40,795 nucleotides of DNA. It comes from Benthicola sp039584685 (GTDB lineage Bacteria > Gemmatimonadota > Gemmatimonadetes > Palauibacterales > Palauibacteraceae). This document shows positions 15,745 through 21,480 of the stretch, one piece after another. Position numbers and translations under genes: made by a program. Location: assembly GCA_039584685.1 (NCBI GenBank), contig JBDGXI010000008.1:1-40795 (forward strand), given 5' to 3'. Position 1 is the first letter of the stretch, and every line of letters starts with the position of its first letter. A model generated the notes under the pieces. That model was not told where the DNA came from. It was given only the letters and a program-made list of their open reading frames with translations, and did no database searches.

Positions 15745-16068
15745 TTACCGCTTCGCGGCCTTTGTACCGCTTGCCTGCCGACCGAGTGGGAGCGTGACGT
15801 CCACGTTTGCGTGCGGACGCGGAATGACGTGGATCGCCACCATCTCGCCTACCTTCTCGGCGCCTCGCGCTCCGGCTTCCACCGCCGCCTTGACCGCCGC
15901 CACGTCACCTCGCACGACGGCCGTGACGTAGCCCCCGCCGGTCTTCTCGTACGAGACCAGCTCGACCCTGGCCGCCTTCACCATCGCGTCAGCCGCCTCG
16001 ACCATCGCCGGATAGCTGCGGCACTCGATCATTCCGAGTGCGTCGACCGCGCCGTACTCTTCTGCCAT
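15745..16068 (-). CDS. BMC-H shell hexamer protein (PduA/CcmK type)
   Basis: A 107-residue single-domain shell protein, expected to be the main facet tile. It starts with ALGMIECRSYPAMVEAADAM, the BMC signature. The pore loop reads KTGGG at 42-46, where PduA-like proteins have KIGSG; VVRGDVAAVKAAVEAG closes the fold, followed by VAIHVIPRPH. The tail after residue 87 is short and basic. AGGAGGAAAGC directly precedes the ATG, the strongest ribosome binding site in the operon, in line with the high copy number needed for hexamers. It is the only BMC-H in the locus, so the facets rest on one hexamer type. Confidence 0.95.
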   Translation of the reverse strand: MAEEYGAVDALGMIECRSYPAMVEAADAMVKAARVELVSYEKTGGGYVTAVVRGDVAAVKAAVEAGARGAEKVGEMVAIHVIPRPHANVDVTLPLGRQASGTKAAKR

Positions 16069-16121
16069 GCTTTCCTCCTGGTGAATCCGGGAGCGCCGCT
16101 GCGCCCCTCAGGGAAACTTCG

Positions 16122-16760
16122 TCAGTCCCGTCGCCCGGTGGCCGCTTCGCGGCCGCTGACACCTTCAATCGCGGCCACCGCCGCGCCATATCCTGCCATG
16201 ATGTCCCGTTCCTCACCGCCCAGGTACACGCGTCCGAAGCTTCCGAACGCCCGAACGTCGAGGATGTTGATGTGTGCCGCCTTCTCGGCCTCGTTGGCCG
16301 CCAGGGCGGCGTACCCCGCGGGCTCGACCTCCAGCACGTACAGGGTCTGTCCGGCGAGGAGCATGTGACCGTACCGCATACGGTTGACCAACTGTACCTG
16401 GTGGGCGTCGATGTGTCGGATGATCTGGCTGGACACCACACGGGGCCTGATGCGGTCCGATTCCTGGACCTCGAGCGCCTCGAGGATAGCCGCACCCGCC
16501 GCCCTGACTTCCGACTGCTCGCCATGGTGCACTTCGAGGAGTCCGAACAGGCGCTCCACGATCTGCATTCCGGGGCGCACGCGGGTCGCCTTCAACGCGA
16601 TATCGGTAATGCGGTTGATCTCGATGCCTGGCGAGATCTCGATCCACAGCGACGCATCCCCGGGCAGGGGAAGGAATCCCCGCGCCACCGTACCGAGATA
16701 GGCCGCATGCTGCGGCTGCAGGTTGTCCAGAAAACAGTACGTTCGAAGATCGACGGACAT
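16122..16760 (-). CDS. BMC-T shell protein, permuted tandem type (likely double-stacking)
   Basis: A 212-residue tandem BMC protein with the lead MSVDLRTYCFLDNLQPQHAA and two permuted BMC domains, about 1-95 and 100-205. Conserved blocks are LWIEISPGIEINRITDIALK, VRPGMQIVERLFGLLEVH and LYVLEVEPAGYAALAANEA. Length and motifs fit the BMC-T group, known from Haliangium ochraceum and similar loci, that stacks as two trimers with gated central pores able to pass larger metabolites. Such a gate could admit sugar phosphates or cofactors. The start lies nine bases after the deoC stop, with GAGGT upstream. The stacking behaviour is inferred from the family, not seen. Confidence 0.88.
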   Translation of the reverse strand: MSVDLRTYCFLDNLQPQHAAYLGTVARGFLPLPGDASLWIEISPGIEINRITDIALKATRVRPGMQIVERLFGLLEVHHGEQSEVRAAGAAILEALEVQESDRIRPRVVSSQIIRHIDAHQVQLVNRMRYGHMLLAGQTLYVLEVEPAGYAALAANEAEKAAHINILDVRAFGSFGRVYLGGEERDIMAGYGAAVAAIEGVSGREAATGRRD

Positions 16761-16769
16761 GTCTCTACC

Positions 16770-17624
16770 TCACGAGTCGGCTTCTTGAGCGATCTTGACG
16801 CTCGCGCTGGCACCGATGCGGCTGGCGCCAGCGGCGATCATTTTCTTCGCATCCGCATAGGTTCGGATGCCTCCCGACGCCTTCACCCCCATCCCGCTTC
16901 CCACCACGCGCCGCATCAGTGCCACGTCTTCCGCGGTCGCGCCGCCCGGCCCGAATCCGGTGGAAGTCTTCACGAAGTCCGCGCCCGCGACCCTGGCCAG
17001 CTGGCAGGCAGCGACCTTCTCCTCGTCCGTGAGGAGGGCGGCCTCGATGATGACCTTCAGAATCGCCCCCCCGGCGTGCACGGCTCGCGCGACCGCCGCG
17101 ATATCCTGTTCGACGAGCTCGTAGTCCCGGGACTTGAGCCCTCCCACGTTGATCACCATGTCGACCTCGGTGGCGCCATCGCGCACTGCCTTCTGCGCTT
17201 CGAACGCCTTGCTCTCGGTCGAGGTGGCCCCCAGGGGGAAGCCGATCACGGTGCACACCAGGACCTCCGTGTCCTTCAGGAGGTCCGCGCACAGCTTCAC
17301 GTAGGATGGATTCACGCACACCGAAGCGAAGGAGTGCTTCTTCGCCTCGTAGCACAGCTGCGCGACCTGGTCCTGCGTGGCGTCGGGCTTCAGAAGAGTG
17401 TGGTCGATCATGTGGCTCACGCGGCCGTCGGTAGGGGCGATTCCGAGCGTGCTGGCGAGCCTGTCCGCCCCGGCGCGGACGAACGGCTGCACCCGGTCGA
17501 AGTAGTTACCCGCCGACAGATCCTGCGCCGACGTGCCGCCCTCCTGCTCCCGCTGAACCAGCAACATGACCTGGTGCGTTACCTGCTCGATGATCCGTTC
17601 GAGCGTCTTCTCGTCGAGCTTCAT
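16770..17624 (-). CDS. deoC: deoxyribose-phosphate aldolase with N-terminal encapsulation extension
   Basis: Predicted to split 2-deoxy-D-ribose 5-phosphate into acetaldehyde and glyceraldehyde 3-phosphate, the signature reaction of this compartment. Class I aldolase residues are present: Asp155 in EVDMVINVG, Schiff-base Lys219 in FVKTSTGFG and Lys248 in VKASGGIRT. The domain starts at about residue 70 (VSHMIDHTLLKP). The 284-residue length exceeds ordinary DeoC (about 220-260) because of a lead of some 65 residues, whose first part (DEKTLERIIEQVTHQVMLLV) is an amphipathic helix like those on the other two enzymes here. The ATG at 17624 has AAGGG at suitable spacing; the ATG at 17630 overlaps the upstream stop but sits right on that site. 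Confidence 0.94.
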   Translation of the reverse strand: MKLDEKTLERIIEQVTHQVMLLVQREQEGGTSAQDLSAGNYFDRVQPFVRAGADRLASTLGIAPTDGRVSHMIDHTLLKPDATQDQVAQLCYEAKKHSFASVCVNPSYVKLCADLLKDTEVLVCTVIGFPLGATSTESKAFEAQKAVRDGATEVDMVINVGGLKSRDYELVEQDIAAVARAVHAGGAILKVIIEAALLTDEEKVAACQLARVAGADFVKTSTGFGPGGATAEDVALMRRVVGSGMGVKASGGIRTYADAKKMIAAGASRIGASASVKIAQEADS

Positions 17625-17626
17625 GC

Positions 17627-18355
17627 TCATCCCTTCAGGTACCTGCGCTCGATGTCCGTGATCTTGCCCACCCGCCTCGCGTGTCGGCCTCCGCCGTGCG
17701 GCGTGTCGAGCCACGTATCGACGATCCGTTTCGCCAGCGCGCCGCCGATCAGCCCCGCGCCCAGCGTCAGGACGTTGGCGTCGTTGTGCTCCCGGCTGTT
17801 CACGGCCGTTGCCTCGTCGTAGCACATGGCCGCACGCACGCCAGGCACCTTGTTCGCGGCCATGCACGATCCGATTCCCGCGCCGTCCACCACGATCGCG
17901 GCCCTGGCCTTTCCCTGCGCGACGAGTCGGGCCGCGGCCAGGGCGAAATCCGGGTAGTCCACGGCCTCCCTGCCGTGCGTGCCGCAATCGATGACTGAGA
18001 AACCGCGGCTGGCGAGGTGCGCGGCCAGGTCCTCCTTCATCTCGAACCCGCCGTGGTCGGCCGCCAGGCCCACCGTTCGGGACCCGTCGCCCGCGCCCGC
18101 CACCATGGGCGCTACTTCGCCTGTCTGGATATCGACCCGGCGCTCGAGAGCCGCCTGCCGGGCGAGAGGCGTGACGATCGCTCCCTCGGGGACCCGCAAG
18201 TTCTGCCCGGGCTGGACGTTCTCGACATCCGCCTGCGTCACCAGGCGGGTGCCGCGTCCCACCTGGCCATGCGCGCCGCCACTCTCGGCGGCCGCCTGAA
18301 CGGTGCGGAGCACTACCTTCCGGACCATCTCACGGATCGTCCGCTCGTCGATCAT
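17627..18355 (-). CDS. BMC-associated RpiB/LacAB-family sugar-phosphate isomerase-like protein
   Basis: A 242-residue protein in three parts. Residues 3-22 form an amphipathic, tag-like helix (DERTIREMVRKVVLRTVQ). Residues 35-77 form a linker domain with LRVPEGAIVTPLARQAA, a motif also found at the front of EutQ and other compartment proteins. Residues 94-235 are an RpiB domain. The RpiB part keeps Asp100-His101 (AADHGG), SCMAANKVPGVRAA, and His190 in REHNDANVL. The position of the catalytic Cys in E. coli RpiB (CGTGIG) is Asp157 (VDGAGIG), so plain ribose-5-phosphate isomerase activity is uncertain. The start at 18355 has GGGAG upstream. It lies 49 bases after tetR and overlaps deoC's alternative start. 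Confidence 0.88.
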   Translation of the reverse strand: MIDERTIREMVRKVVLRTVQAAAESGGAHGQVGRGTRLVTQADVENVQPGQNLRVPEGAIVTPLARQAALERRVDIQTGEVAPMVAGAGDGSRTVGLAADHGGFEMKEDLAAHLASRGFSVIDCGTHGREAVDYPDFALAAARLVAQGKARAAIVVDGAGIGSCMAANKVPGVRAAMCYDEATAVNSREHNDANVLTLGAGLIGGALAKRIVDTWLDTPHGGGRHARRVGKITDIERRYLKG

Positions 18356-18404
18356 TCGCCGGTCTCCCGGGCGGGATCCACCGGCCTGGGGCCGCCCGCG
18401 CGTC

Positions 18405-19178
18405 TCACCATGCCTTCCACCAGGCCGCGTCATCCACACCGACCGCTTCCCCAGCGGATGAGTCCACCGAGTCCGCCGGACGAGGTGCGCTGCCAGCAGC
18501 GGCCAGGGCTCCCGCCACTGGCTCCCGTACCGGCTCCGACACACCAGCAACGGGCGACCGCTGCCGGAGCGGGCGCGAAGGGGCCGATCGCTGCCCTCCT
18601 GTGTCCAGCAGGTCCATCAACAGGCGAAGTTGGGACACGGAATCGTCAAACGGATCGATCGACGATGCCACCCGAGCCTGCATGATCGCTCCCTGCAGAA
18701 CGGACAGGACGTGTGCCGCCAGGGCCCGCCGGTCCGAGCGTGCGGGCAGTCGATCGCCTGCCGCTTCGAGCCATTCCTCCACCCTGACCGTCCAGGCTTC
18801 GAAATAGTCACGGACCAGGTGCCGAGCCTCCGGAAACCGTCCCGCGATCTCCAGTGAGAGATCTCCCACCGGACAACCGCGCGAAAACTCGGAGACCAGA
18901 AGACGACCGCGGTACAGCTCGAGGAGCGCGAAGATCTTCTCCAGCGGATCGTCCGCTGCCCGGTCCGCCGCCACCAGAAGAGCCGGATCGAGAACCGCGA
19001 GGTACTTCTGGAGAACCGCGACCAGCAGGACTTCCTTGCTGGGGAAGAAATGATACAGACTGCCACTGTTGACGTCTGCTTCGCGCAGAATGGCGGCGAC
19101 GGCCGTGCCCTCGAAGCCACGGGCTTCGAACAGGCGCGCCGCGACGCTCAGAATCCGATTCCTCGTATCGCTGGCCAT
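18405..19178 (-). CDS. TetR/AcrR-family regulator, probable regulator of the BMC operon
   Basis: A 257-residue TetR-type repressor. The DNA-binding domain is residues 1-50 (SDTRNRILSVAARLFEARGF, then the helix-turn-helix VAAILREADVNSGSLYHFF and PSKEVLL). The ligand-binding part resembles the LmrA/YxaF-like group, with a GCPVGDLSLEIA motif near residue 105. From about residue 200 a Pro/Ala/Ser-rich tail of some 57 residues ends in WWKAW, beyond the usual fold. It is the first gene of the minus-strand microcompartment operon. An operator-like dyad begins four bases before the ATG and covers the -10, suggesting autorepression. No ribosome binding site is seen, so the message may be leaderless. 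The effector could be deoxyribose 5-phosphate or a related metabolite (inference). Confidence 0.9.
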   Translation of the reverse strand: MASDTRNRILSVAARLFEARGFEGTAVAAILREADVNSGSLYHFFPSKEVLLVAVLQKYLAVLDPALLVAADRAADDPLEKIFALLELYRGRLLVSEFSRGCPVGDLSLEIAGRFPEARHLVRDYFEAWTVRVEEWLEAAGDRLPARSDRRALAAHVLSVLQGAIMQARVASSIDPFDDSVSQLRLLMDLLDTGGQRSAPSRPLRQRSPVAGVSEPVREPVAGALAAAGSAPRPADSVDSSAGEAVGVDDAAWWKAW

Positions 19179-19181
19179 GAT

Positions 19182-19199
19182 GTTGAACAAACAATCAAC
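19182..19199. promoter_or_regulatory. operator-like dyad O1 at the tetR promoter
   Basis: GTTGAACAAACAATCAAC, with perfect outer half-sites GTTGA and TCAAC. It covers the likely -10 of tetR and ends four bases before its ATG, the position expected for autorepression by a TetR protein. It shares the 18-bp layout of the three other copies. Confidence 0.62.
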
Positions 19200-19219
19200 G
19201 AAAGGGACTCACTTGTCAA
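19191..19219 (-). promoter_or_regulatory. predicted promoter of tetR and the BMC operon
   Basis: On the minus strand a perfect TTGACA (19214-19219) is followed after 17 bases by GATTGT (19191-19196), a weak but correctly spaced -10. Transcription would start near 19184, only a few bases before the ATG at 19178, consistent with a leaderless or near-leaderless message. The -10 lies inside operator O1. Confidence 0.55.
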
Positions 19220-19279
19220 GCCCCTACATCACTGGATCTCGCACACACTACAAAGCGACCCGAGAAAGCGCGTCAATAA

Positions 19280-19297
19280 ATTGAGCAAACATTCAAC
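19280..19297. promoter_or_regulatory. operator-like dyad O2 upstream of tetR
   Basis: ATTGAGCAAACATTCAAC, with TTGA and TCAA half-sites spaced exactly as in O1, 98 bases further upstream of tetR. It lies in an AT-richer gap with no gene. Confidence 0.55.
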
Positions 19298-19361
19298 GTG
19301 CGGATCGATCAATCCACCAGGATCCGAGTGAGGCCGGTGTCCCGGCTCGAGAGGACCGATG

Positions 19362-19379
19362 ATTGAGTGAACGGTCAAC
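19362..19379. promoter_or_regulatory. operator-like dyad O3 upstream of tetR
   Basis: ATTGAGTGAACGGTCAAC, the third copy in the 232-base gap between the SRAP gene and tetR, 82 bases beyond O2. The half-sites TTGA and TCAAC are kept while the centre differs, as expected for protein-binding sites rather than recent duplication. Confidence 0.5.
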
Positions 19380-19410
19380 GCTGGGAAGGATCAGAACAGC
19401 CAGGGGAGGA

Positions 19411-20139
19411 TCAGAAAAGCTCGGTCTGGGTCTGCATGGGCTCCATGCACAGCGCGTCGTCGTTCGCCACGTAGTTCACACGCGTCGTCACGGGATAGAA
19501 CTCCATGTCGTCCGCTGGATACGGAGTCAACAGCGGTTCGAGCTCCCAGGGAATCGTGTCAGAGTCCATCCACATATCGAAGTGTTCGGGGGCGACGATC
19601 ACCGGCATGCGGTCGTGCAGGGCGCGCAACGACTCGTTGGCGTCCGTGGTGAGGATGGTACAGCTGTCGACCGTATGGCCATCTTCCGCCTTCCAGCGGT
19701 CCCAAAGTCCGGCGAAGCCGAAAGGCTGTCCGCCGGCGAGCCCGATCCAGTACGGTTGCTTGTGCCGGCCAGCCGCCTGCCACTCGTAGAACCCATCCGC
19801 TACCACCAGACAACGGCGCTCCCGGTAGGAATCTCTGAAGGAGGGCTTTTCCGCTACCGTCTCGGAACGCGCGTTGATCAGAGGTTGCCCGCTGCTGATC
19901 TCGCGAGCCCACCGGGGGATCAGTCCCCACCGCATGGTCGCTGTTTCACGCGGAACGGGGGAGCCGGACGGAGCGAGGTGAAGACCGGGGTGTTCCCTGA
20001 GGCCCGCGGGGGCCCGCACGACCACCACATCCTGCGTGGGCGCGATGTTGAATCGCGGCTCCACATCAGGGATCTCGTCGAGGCGGAACAGCGCCGCCCA
20101 TTCGCTGGCCGGAGTGGCGAGCGTGAATCGACCGCACAT
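19411..20139 (-). CDS. SRAP family protein (HMCES/YedK), abasic-site crosslinking
   Basis: A 242-residue SOS response-associated peptidase-type protein. With the ATG at 20139 the product begins MCGRF, so removal of Met exposes Cys2, the residue that forms a thiazolidine crosslink with abasic sites in single-stranded DNA. The longer frame to 20151 would bury it. Other family residues are present: FNIAPTQ, the Asn/Arg/Glu of INARSETV, Glu in ADGFYEWQ, and His in LHDRMPVI. The protein shields abasic sites from error-prone processing. It is upstream of tetR on the same strand, but the 232-base gap with operators suggests independent transcription. Confidence 0.93.
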   Translation of the reverse strand: MCGRFTLATPASEWAALFRLDEIPDVEPRFNIAPTQDVVVVRAPAGLREHPGLHLAPSGSPVPRETATMRWGLIPRWAREISSGQPLINARSETVAEKPSFRDSYRERRCLVVADGFYEWQAAGRHKQPYWIGLAGGQPFGFAGLWDRWKAEDGHTVDSCTILTTDANESLRALHDRMPVIVAPEHFDMWMDSDTIPWELEPLLTPYPADDMEFYPVTTRVNYVANDDALCMEPMQTQTELF

Positions 20140-20330
20140 GCCACGAAACATATCTGCGCGCGGGCCGCCGCGCGAAAAGCACGCAACCTCGGGTCGGCCG
20201 AGCGGAACCCGGCACGCCCATCAGGGTTTGTACAGATGACGCGCACGGATTAACTTGGGAGGTACGGGAGTCTAACCCGGGTGGGAAGCGATCGTGCAGG
20301 CGAACCGGGAGCAGCAACGGGAGCGGCGGG

Positions 20331-20921
20331 ATGAGTGACAGAGTGGGTGTCGAGAAGCGGTATCGGGCTGCCCTGGCGGCGGGTCTCGTCGTGGTAGTGG
20401 CGCTCCAGGCGGCCGTATTTGCGTGGAGTGGTGCAGGCGAGGCTGAAACCGCGCGGGCTGAGCGCTCGGCGGCCCAGCTCGTGGATCTGCCCGAAACCGA
20501 GGCTCCGCTCGAAGACGTGGCTGAGGTATTCACGCCAGAGCCCGAGGAGGACCTGGCGCCCAAACGGGCCGATGTCACCACGATGGCAGCGATTCCCTCG
20601 ATCCCGAATCTGACTGCCGCGATGGCCAATGCCGTTCAACCGGTGATGTTCATGGAGAACCTGGACGAGCCGGAAGCCGAAGAGAATCCAGCCGTTACGT
20701 ACGCGTCGGTGTCCGACTTCCTGGTGGCGGCGACTCCGAACCCGCAGCCGCTGCGGCCGATCGACGACCGGCCGGTGTCCGTCCTCGCGGCGATCGGTGG
20801 CGGACGCGGAATGGGAATCGGGGGCGACGGTCCGCACTGCGTGCCGGGCCGCCCGGGGATGTTCAGGCGGAGTCCGGTAGTGTCGGGCGCCCCGTCTGTG
20901 CTTAGATCCGGGCGCATGTAG
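20331..20921 (+). CDS. hypothetical membrane-anchored Pro/Glu-rich protein
   Basis: A 196-residue product I do not recognise. A basic lead (KRYRAALAAG) is followed by one membrane segment at about 14-34 (LAAGLVVVVALQAAVFAW). An acidic, Pro/Glu-rich stretch follows (ETEAPLEDVAEVFTPEPEEDLAP, about 55-80), then a loosely conserved tail with GGGRGMGIGGDG. This inside-to-outside anchor plus Pro/Glu spacer resembles the front half of TonB-like proteins, but no TonB C-terminal domain follows. A GGGAG-type site precedes the ATG. It is divergent from the SRAP gene, with a 191-base gap between. Confidence 0.55.
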   Translation: MSDRVGVEKRYRAALAAGLVVVVALQAAVFAWSGAGEAETARAERSAAQLVDLPETEAPLEDVAEVFTPEPEEDLAPKRADVTTMAAIPSIPNLTAAMANAVQPVMFMENLDEPEAEENPAVTYASVSDFLVAATPNPQPLRPIDDRPVSVLAAIGGGRGMGIGGDGPHCVPGRPGMFRRSPVVSGAPSVLRSGRM

Positions 20922-20982
20922 CGGCGATGTAGCGGCGCAGGATCGGGCGGCTGCCAGTGGTGGCCACGCCGTGAAGTCCTCG

Positions 20983-21006
20983 AGGGCCGGCCAGCACGCC
21001 GGCCCT
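20983..21006. terminator. bidirectional terminator-like hairpin
   Basis: AGGGCCGGC (20983-20991) and GCCGGCCCT (20998-21006) form a perfect 9-bp stem with a 6-base loop between two convergent genes. It ends four bases before the lipoprotein stop. There is no clear T-tract. Confidence 0.55.
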
Positions 21007-21009
21007 TCG

Positions 21010-21480
21010 CTATTCCAGGTCCTCCGTCTCCGCCCGTTCGTCGGGTCCGGCCGGGGCCGTTCCGCCGAAGCGGGCGCTGATTCGCCCGGACACATCCATC
21101 AGATCGGGCCACAGCACGTCGTCGAGCGGGTTGATGCGCCGGACGCCGCTCCCGGTCTCCTCGAAGCCCGCGATCCACACGTCCGTCCGACCTTCCCAAG
21201 CCGGATCCTCCCCGAGTACCACGCTCAGTAGAACCGGTTTCGCCGGATTCGGGCCGGGCCGCGTGTTGATGAGACCCGCCTCCCGGTCCGTATAATCGAT
21301 CGGATAGCCCTCCTCCTCCAGCACGGTCTGCATGTGGAAGAACGCGGAGTCAACCGGCTCGGGGATGCTGAACGAGGCGAACGGGTATCCCGGGTAGCCG
21401 CTCAGCACCCGACCGGAAATGCACCCCGCGGCGAGGGAGGCCGCGAGGAAGGCCCCGATGGCCGGACTACGCACCGCCAT
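21010..21480 (-). CDS. predicted lipoprotein, unknown function
   Basis: A 156-residue protein with a lipoprotein signal: MAVRSPAIGAFLAASLAAGC, where LAAGC is the lipobox and Cys20 would be acylated. The mature part contains VLEEEGYPIDYTDREAGLINTRP, which resembles the small repeat-like fold of lipoproteins that handle outer-membrane components, but I cannot name a family. An acidic tail closes it. The ATG at 21480 lies 14 bases inside the end of the AsmA-family gene, implying coupling; the GTG at 21486 is the alternative start. Pairing with an AsmA protein supports an envelope role. Confidence 0.75.
   Translation of the reverse strand: MAVRSPAIGAFLAASLAAGCISGRVLSGYPGYPFASFSIPEPVDSAFFHMQTVLEEEGYPIDYTDREAGLINTRPGPNPAKPVLLSVVLGEDPAWEGRTDVWIAGFEETGSGVRRINPLDDVLWPDLMDVSGRISARFGGTAPAGPDERAETEDLE

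Noticed and set aside
16038..17822. A 594-codon open frame on the plus strand across BMC-T and deoC
   Set aside because: It is antisense to three well-supported genes, has no domain and starts inside the BMC-H start region.
17627..18355. Naming the RpiB-like gene rpiB outright
   Set aside because: The catalytic Cys position is Asp and the protein has extra N-terminal parts, so ribose-5-phosphate isomerase activity cannot be assumed.
19182..19379. The repeated TTGA/TCAAC elements as transposon ends or phage attachment sites
   Set aside because: There is no transposase, integrase or target duplication nearby, the central bases differ between copies, and a fourth copy sits within the operon; protein-binding sites fit better.
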